64,000 nucleotides of DNA from Anaeromyxobacter dehalogenans 2CP-1 (GTDB lineage: Bacteria > Myxococcota > Myxococcia > Myxococcales > Anaeromyxobacteraceae), in assembly GCF_000022145.1 (NCBI RefSeq), contig NC_011891.1, positions 1,364,001-1,428,000 of the forward strand. Reading direction: 5' to 3'. Of the stretch, positions 59,940 through 64,000 are shown piece by piece. The first letter of the stretch is position 1, and the number at the start of each line of letters is the position of its first letter. A program made the position numbers and the translations under genes. The notes below the pieces were generated by a model. The model ran no database searches, was not told where the DNA came from, and saw only the letters and a program-made list of their open reading frames with translations.

Positions 59940-62003
59940 GTGCGCCGCATCCTCTCCTTCGCCGCCCTCATCGCCGTCGCCGCGTGCCGCACCGCCCCGC
60001 CGGCGCCGCCCGCGCCCGCGGCGGCCGCCCCGCTGCCGCCGCTCGACGAGGCGGCGCTCGACCGCTCCGCCGACGCCTGCCAGGACTTCTACCGGTTCGC
60101 CTGCGGCGGCTGGATCGCGCGGACCGAGATCCCCGCCGACCGCTCGGCCTGGAGCCGCGGGTTCGCCGAGCTGGACGAGCGCAACACCGCCCAGCTCCGC
60201 CGCATCCTGGAGGCCGCCGCGGCCGGGCGCGCCGACCCGGCCGACGCGTTCTCGGGGAAGGTGGGCGACTACTTCGGCTCCTGCATGGACGAGCGGGGCA
60301 TCGAGGCGCGCGGCCTCGCCGACCTGAAGGCCGGGTGGGCGCGGATCGACGCGATCGCGGATCGGCCGGCGCTCGCCGCCGAGCTGGCGCGCCTGCACGG
60401 CGCCGGGATGACCGCGCCGTTCGGGCTGCTCGCCGACCAGGACGCGAAGGACGCGACGCAGGTGATCCTGATCGTGAACCAGGGCGGGCTCTCGCTTCCG
60501 GATCGCGAGTACTACCTGTCCGACGCCGGCAAGAACCCGGAGATCCGCAGGGCGTGGGCCGCCCACCTGCGGAAGATGCTCGGCCTGGCCGGGCTGCCGC
60601 CGGCGCAGGCCGAGGCGGGCGCTGCCGCGGTCGAGCAGCTCGAGACCGCGCTGGCGCGCACGCACTGGACCCGCGCCGAGCTGCGCGACCCATCGCGGAT
60701 CTACAACCGCGTGGACCGCGCCGGGCTGGAGCGGCTCGCGCCGGACTTCCCCTGGGCCCGCTTCTTCGCCGAGCTGGGCCAGCCCGGGCTCGACGCGGTG
60801 AGCGTGACCACGCCGGCGTTCGTGGCCGAGGTCGGCAAGCAGTTCGCGTCGGCCCCGCTCGACGCGTGGAAGGCGTACCTGCGCTGGCGCCTGCTCGACG
60901 ACATGGCCGCCTTCCGCGCGGTCCCGGCGGCGCTGGTCCAGGAGCGCTTCGCGTTCCAGAGCGCGAGCTTCTCCGGCGCGAAGGAGCTGCAGCCGCGCTG
61001 GAAGCACTGCGTGGGCGTCACCGACGAGGCGCTCGGGTTCGCGCTCGGGCAGGCGTACGTCCGGCGCCACTTCGGCGCGGAGGGGAAGGACCGCACCACG
61101 CGCCTGGTGGCCGAGATCGAGAAGGCGATGGAGGCCGACCTGGGCTCGCTCTCGTGGATGGACGCGCCCACGCGCGAGCGCGCGCGAGAGAAGCTCGCGC
61201 GCGTGGTGAACAAGGTCGGCTACCCGGACGCCTGGCGCGACTACTCCACGATGCGCGTCGACCGCGGCTCGTTCTTCGCGAACGTGCTGGCGGCGGGCCG
61301 GTTCGAGACGAACCGGCAGCTCGCCAAGATCGGCAAGCCGGTCGATCGCGGCGAGTGGCTCATGAGCCCGCCCGCCGTGAACGCCTACTACAACGCGTCG
61401 ATGAACGAGATGGTGTTCCCGGCCGGCATCCTGCAGCCGCCGTTCTTCAACCGCGAGGCGCCCGAGACGGTGAACTACGGCGCCATCGGGATGGTGTTGG
61501 GGCACGAGCTGACGCACGGGTTCGACGACGAGGGGCGCCAGTACGACGCGCTCGGGAACCTGCGCGACTGGTGGACGCCGGCGGTGGGGGCCGAGTTCGA
61601 CCGGCGCGCCGCGTGCCTGGAGAAGCAGTACGGCGCCTACGAGGCGCTGCCGGGCGTGCGGCTCGACGGCAAGCTCACGCTGGGCGAGAACATCGCCGAC
61701 CTCGGCGGCCTGAAGCTCGCGTTCGCGGCCATGCAGGCCGCCCGGCGCGCGCAGCCGGCCGGCGATCGCGCCCTGCTCGGCTTCACCCCGGAGCAGCAGT
61801 TCTTCGTGGGCTACGCCCAGTCCTGGTGCTCGAAGTACCGGGAGCAGGAGGCGCGCCGGCGCGCGGTGGTGGACCCGCACTCGCCGCCCCGGTTCCGCGT
61901 CAACGGCCCGCTCTCCAACCTGCCGGAGTTCGCGCGCGCGTTCGCCTGCGCGGAGGGGACGCCCATGGCCCGGCCGGCGGCGGAGCGCTGCGAGATCTGG
62001 TGA
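59940..62003 (+). CDS. M13 family zinc metallopeptidase (neprilysin/PepO-like lipoprotein)
   Basis: A 687-residue endopeptidase cleaving peptides, exported as a likely lipoprotein (lipobox ending AVAAC with Cys16). The N-terminal M13 domain begins ACQDFYRFACGGWIA; the catalytic domain carries HELTH (522-526; motif LGHELTHGFDDEG), the third ligand in ENIADLGGL (Glu583, with Asp587), and NAYYNASMNEMVFPAGIL as substrate-binding segment (in two parts). The C terminus ends with CEIW, matching the CxxW of the family. GTG start preceded by CCGGAGG. Independent transcription unit; convergent with the FHA gene. Confidence 0.94.
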   Translation: MRRILSFAALIAVAACRTAPPAPPAPAAAAPLPPLDEAALDRSADACQDFYRFACGGWIARTEIPADRSAWSRGFAELDERNTAQLRRILEAAAAGRADPADAFSGKVGDYFGSCMDERGIEARGLADLKAGWARIDAIADRPALAAELARLHGAGMTAPFGLLADQDAKDATQVILIVNQGGLSLPDREYYLSDAGKNPEIRRAWAAHLRKMLGLAGLPPAQAEAGAAAVEQLETALARTHWTRAELRDPSRIYNRVDRAGLERLAPDFPWARFFAELGQPGLDAVSVTTPAFVAEVGKQFASAPLDAWKAYLRWRLLDDMAAFRAVPAALVQERFAFQSASFSGAKELQPRWKHCVGVTDEALGFALGQAYVRRHFGAEGKDRTTRLVAEIEKAMEADLGSLSWMDAPTRERAREKLARVVNKVGYPDAWRDYSTMRVDRGSFFANVLAAGRFETNRQLAKIGKPVDRGEWLMSPPAVNAYYNASMNEMVFPAGILQPPFFNREAPETVNYGAIGMVLGHELTHGFDDEGRQYDALGNLRDWWTPAVGAEFDRRAACLEKQYGAYEALPGVRLDGKLTLGENIADLGGLKLAFAAMQAARRAQPAGDRALLGFTPEQQFFVGYAQSWCSKYREQEARRRAVVDPHSPPRFRVNGPLSNLPEFARAFACAEGTPMARPAAERCEIW

Positions 62004-62007
62004 GCGA

Positions 62008-62493
62008 TCAGGCGGCGCCGCGCAGGCGCAGGAACAGGGCAGCGGCGTCGTAGAGGCTGAGCCGCGCGGCGCCCGCCTCGAGCACCACGCCCACCGGCAG
62101 CGGCACCGGCTCGCGCCCGATCCGCACGCCCGCGAGGCGCGTGCCGTTCGACGAGCCCACGTCGCCCACCCGCCAGCGGGCCTCGCCGTCGCGCACCAGC
62201 TCGAGGTGCACGCGCGACAGCGTCGGGTCGTCGATCACGATGTCGTTGCCGGCGGCCCGGCCCACCCGCAGCGGCGCGCCGTCGGCGGCCGGCTCCAGCA
62301 CGATGGCGATCGGCTCCTTCGCCGTCGCGGCGAAGCGCACCTCCTCGGTGCGCAGCGTCTCGCGCCGGCGCGAGGGCGGCCGCCACGGGCCCGCCTCCCA
62401 GACCAGCCAGTCCTGCGGGTGCTCGCGCACGAACGCCCGCAGGTCGCTGTCGCGGTACTGCCGCGCGAGCCACGTGAGCAGGTAGCCTCTCAA
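62008..62493 (-). CDS. FHA-domain protein
   Basis: A 161-residue protein with an N-terminal helical segment (RGYLLTWLARQYRDSDLRAFVREHPQDW, in two parts) and a C-terminal FHA phosphothreonine-binding domain: LRVGRAAGNDIVIDDPTLSRVHLEL and VGDVGSSNGTRLAGV hold the conserved Gly-Arg, Ser-Arg-x-His and Ser-Asn-Gly residues. It should read phosphorylation by Ser/Thr kinases such as the one at 51208, though no direct link is shown. TTG at 62493 is chosen since GGGGGGAAG lies just before it; the frame opens further to TTG 62541 without a ribosome site. Convergent with the M13 gene. Confidence 0.8.
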   Translation of the reverse strand: MRGYLLTWLARQYRDSDLRAFVREHPQDWLVWEAGPWRPPSRRRETLRTEEVRFAATAKEPIAIVLEPAADGAPLRVGRAAGNDIVIDDPTLSRVHLELVRDGEARWRVGDVGSSNGTRLAGVRIGREPVPLPVGVVLEAGAARLSLYDAAALFLRLRGAA

Positions 62494-62593
62494 CGCTTCC
62501 CCCCGGAGACGGCCGGAGACGGCGACCGTCACCCGGAGCAAACCAGAACTCGCACCGGGTGTCGATGCGGGTCTCCCCGACCCCGTGCGGTGC

Positions 62594-64000
62594 TCAGCCG
62601 CGGATCCCCGCCAGCACGACGGCGGGGAGGTCGCGCCAGCGGCCGCGGGTCTCGAGGCGGACCAGGCTGCGGCCGAGCGCGTCGGTGGTCGCGTGGCTGG
62701 GGAAGTAGGGCGGCTTCGGGAACGTCCGCGCCGGGTGCCAGACGACGACCTTCTCCACGCCCTCCAGCATGACGGTGTTGTGCACGAAGCCGCGCCCGCT
62801 CTGCACGTCCTCGAGCGTCGAGCCCGGGAACGCGCCCCAGGGCGCGGTGCCGAGGCCGTAGCCGTAGCCGGCCCAGGTGTTCACCGCGACGGTGCCGTAG
62901 CGGAGCCGCCGGATGGCGCGCTGGAGCGCGGCCTCGAGCGACGGGTCGGCCAGGGTGCGAGGGTGGACGACGATGTGCGCCGCCAGCGTCCCCCAGAGCC
63001 GGTCGTTCGCGAACGCCACGGCCTGCTCCAGGAAGTCCACCGGATCCTCGGAGCCGACCGCCGTCTCGGACAGGATCGAGCAGAACGGCTCGGTGACGAA
63101 GGCCGGGTCCTCGGAGTCCGCGTCGAGCCCGGTCACGAGCGTCCACGGCAGCGCCCCCTCGCCCTGGCCCACCCTCCGCACCGCCGCGCGGCCCTCCGTG
63201 AGCGCGCGGTAGCGGTCGGCGGCGCCCGGGTACCAGGCCCGGCGCGCCGGCGAGAGCGCCATGAAGTGCTCGACCGCGGCGAGGAACGCATCGCGCCGCC
63301 GCCAGCCGCGCGGGAGCACCAGCATCTTGGCGGCGTTGCAGTTGAACGACGCGTTGTACGTCACCATGCCGGCGACGCTCTCCGCCTGGAAGCGCAGGGT
63401 GCCCGCGTCCCACGGGCCCGGCACCACCAGCACCGGCGAGACGTTGCCGAGCTCGCTCGTGATCTCCTTCGCGAGCAGCGGGGTCCCGCTGGACCGCCGC
63501 GCGTCGCGCTCGGGCCCGGGCGGCCCCCACACGATGGCGTCGTGCGTCCGGTCGGAGCCGGTGATGTGCACCTCGTCGACGCCGCGGTGGTGCGCGAGGT
63601 AGCTGCCCACCTCGGCGCCGCCGTACACGATCGCGAGCAGGCCGCGCGCGATGGCCGGGGAGAACGCGTCCTCGAGGATGGGCCCGAGGTAGGCGTTCAC
63701 CGGGTTCATCTTCAGGACGCAGACCTTCCCCTCGTTGAACAGCTTCCCGGCCACGTCCACCGCCGGGATGGAGTTGATGTTCCCGGCGCCCAGCACCAGG
63801 CACACCTTGCCCTGGTGGTCGGGCGCCTTGTGGAACCGGGCGCGCGTCTCGTGCAGGCGCTCCTCGGTCATGCCCTCCACCAGGTGGGCCTCGGCGCGGA
63901 CGCCGGCGAGGAGCAGCCTGTCCTGGCGCGTGAGCGGGAACACCTGCACCGAGAGGCGGCCATCGACCGTCTCCGAGAGCTTGCCCACCGGCGTGTTGCC
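62594..64000 (-). CDS. aldehyde dehydrogenase family protein, 5'-truncated by window edge
   Basis: At least 468 residues of an NAD(P)-dependent aldehyde dehydrogenase-like enzyme; the frame runs off the window. Visible marks are the cofactor segment VCLVLGAGNINSIPAVDVAGKL, the general-base region with Glu in KEITSELGNVSPVLVV, and the catalytic Cys in NASFNCNAAKMLVLP, which replaces the usual GQxC context. EPFCSILSET and VAVNTWAGYGYGLG are also typical of this atypical subgroup. An in-frame GTG at 63988 is unlikely to be the true start because it lies amid conserved sequence. Substrate unknown. Confidence 0.8.
   Translation of the reverse strand, partial: GNTPVGKLSETVDGRLSVQVFPLTRQDRLLLAGVRAEAHLVEGMTEERLHETRARFHKAPDHQGKVCLVLGAGNINSIPAVDVAGKLFNEGKVCVLKMNPVNAYLGPILEDAFSPAIARGLLAIVYGGAEVGSYLAHHRGVDEVHITGSDRTHDAIVWGPPGPERDARRSSGTPLLAKEITSELGNVSPVLVVPGPWDAGTLRFQAESVAGMVTYNASFNCNAAKMLVLPRGWRRRDAFLAAVEHFMALSPARRAWYPGAADRYRALTEGRAAVRRVGQGEGALPWTLVTGLDADSEDPAFVTEPFCSILSETAVGSEDPVDFLEQAVAFANDRLWGTLAAHIVVHPRTLADPSLEAALQRAIRRLRYGTVAVNTWAGYGYGLGTAPWGAFPGSTLEDVQSGRGFVHNTVMLEGVEKVVVWHPARTFPKPPYFPSHATTDALGRSLVRLETRGRWRDLPAVVLAGIRG

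Overview
The window is a very GC-rich chromosomal segment made almost entirely of housekeeping and signalling genes, densely packed and often overlapping by 1-4 bp (start and stop codons sharing bases). Gene content points to a myxobacterium: Ser/Thr kinases with an HRDVSPxN catalytic loop, several two-component and HD-GYP proteins, a receiver/DUF4388/DnaJ/TPR fusion, and GTG/TTG starts. A facultative or strict anaerobe such as Anaeromyxobacter is the likeliest source, because coproporphyrinogen oxidation is encoded by the oxygen-independent HemN. The genus is inferred from memory of similar gene content, not from a search.

Layout. (1) 1-4388: end of lpxI (lipid A), a DUF167 protein, then hemE-hemN-hemH, the last steps of heme synthesis. 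(2) 4519-6396, minus: a degenerate receiver fused to DUF4388-like, J and TPR regions. (3) 6493-12519: otsB, xseA, xseB, a receiver protein, ispA and dxs, an isoprenoid/exonuclease VII cluster in the E. coli-like order xseB-ispA-dxs. (4) 12574-13436: a nested palindromic repeat and tlyA. (5) 13547-23735: the transcription/translation cluster rimP-nusA-ylxR-infB-ylxP-rbfA-truB-rpsO-pnp, with a sigma70-like promoter and an intrinsic terminator in front of rimP and a second promoter before rpsO. (6) 23761-29928: dut, purB, a membrane protein, a GAF histidine kinase, purC and a SpoU-type methyltransferase. (7) 29925-38094, minus: a small tandem zinc-finger-like protein, HtrA protease, gph, HD-GYP plus receiver, a MoaD-MoaE fusion, a NUDIX-AMMECR1-RseP coupled set and an unknown 402-residue protein. 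(8) 38173-40926: a secreted Cys-rich peptide, a beta-carbonic anhydrase, an extraordinary G-rich tandem repeat tract and an HNH endonuclease carrying a palindromic insertion. (9) 41003-53910: uvrA, two tandem EamA transporters, a PAS sensor kinase, a chalcone-isomerase-like protein, an acyl-CoA dehydrogenase, cutA, a Cys-rich protein, a PEGA-type Ser/Thr kinase and an RpfG-like regulator. (10) 54071-64000: a second copy of the palindromic repeat, rho with a long leader, an SppA peptidase fused to a putative outer-membrane barrel, thyX, a thioesterase, an M13 metallopeptidase, an FHA protein and the C-terminal part of an aldehyde dehydrogenase.

No tRNA, rRNA, CRISPR array, prophage or complete insertion sequence was seen. 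The most unusual items are the barrel-SppA fusion, the two-copy nested palindromic repeat, the repeat tract with its HNH gene, two small Cys-rich proteins, the non-cleaved-looking MoaD-MoaE fusion, and two recurring layouts: TGCTA extended -10 elements with very short leaders, and palindromes spanning the facing stop codons of convergent genes.
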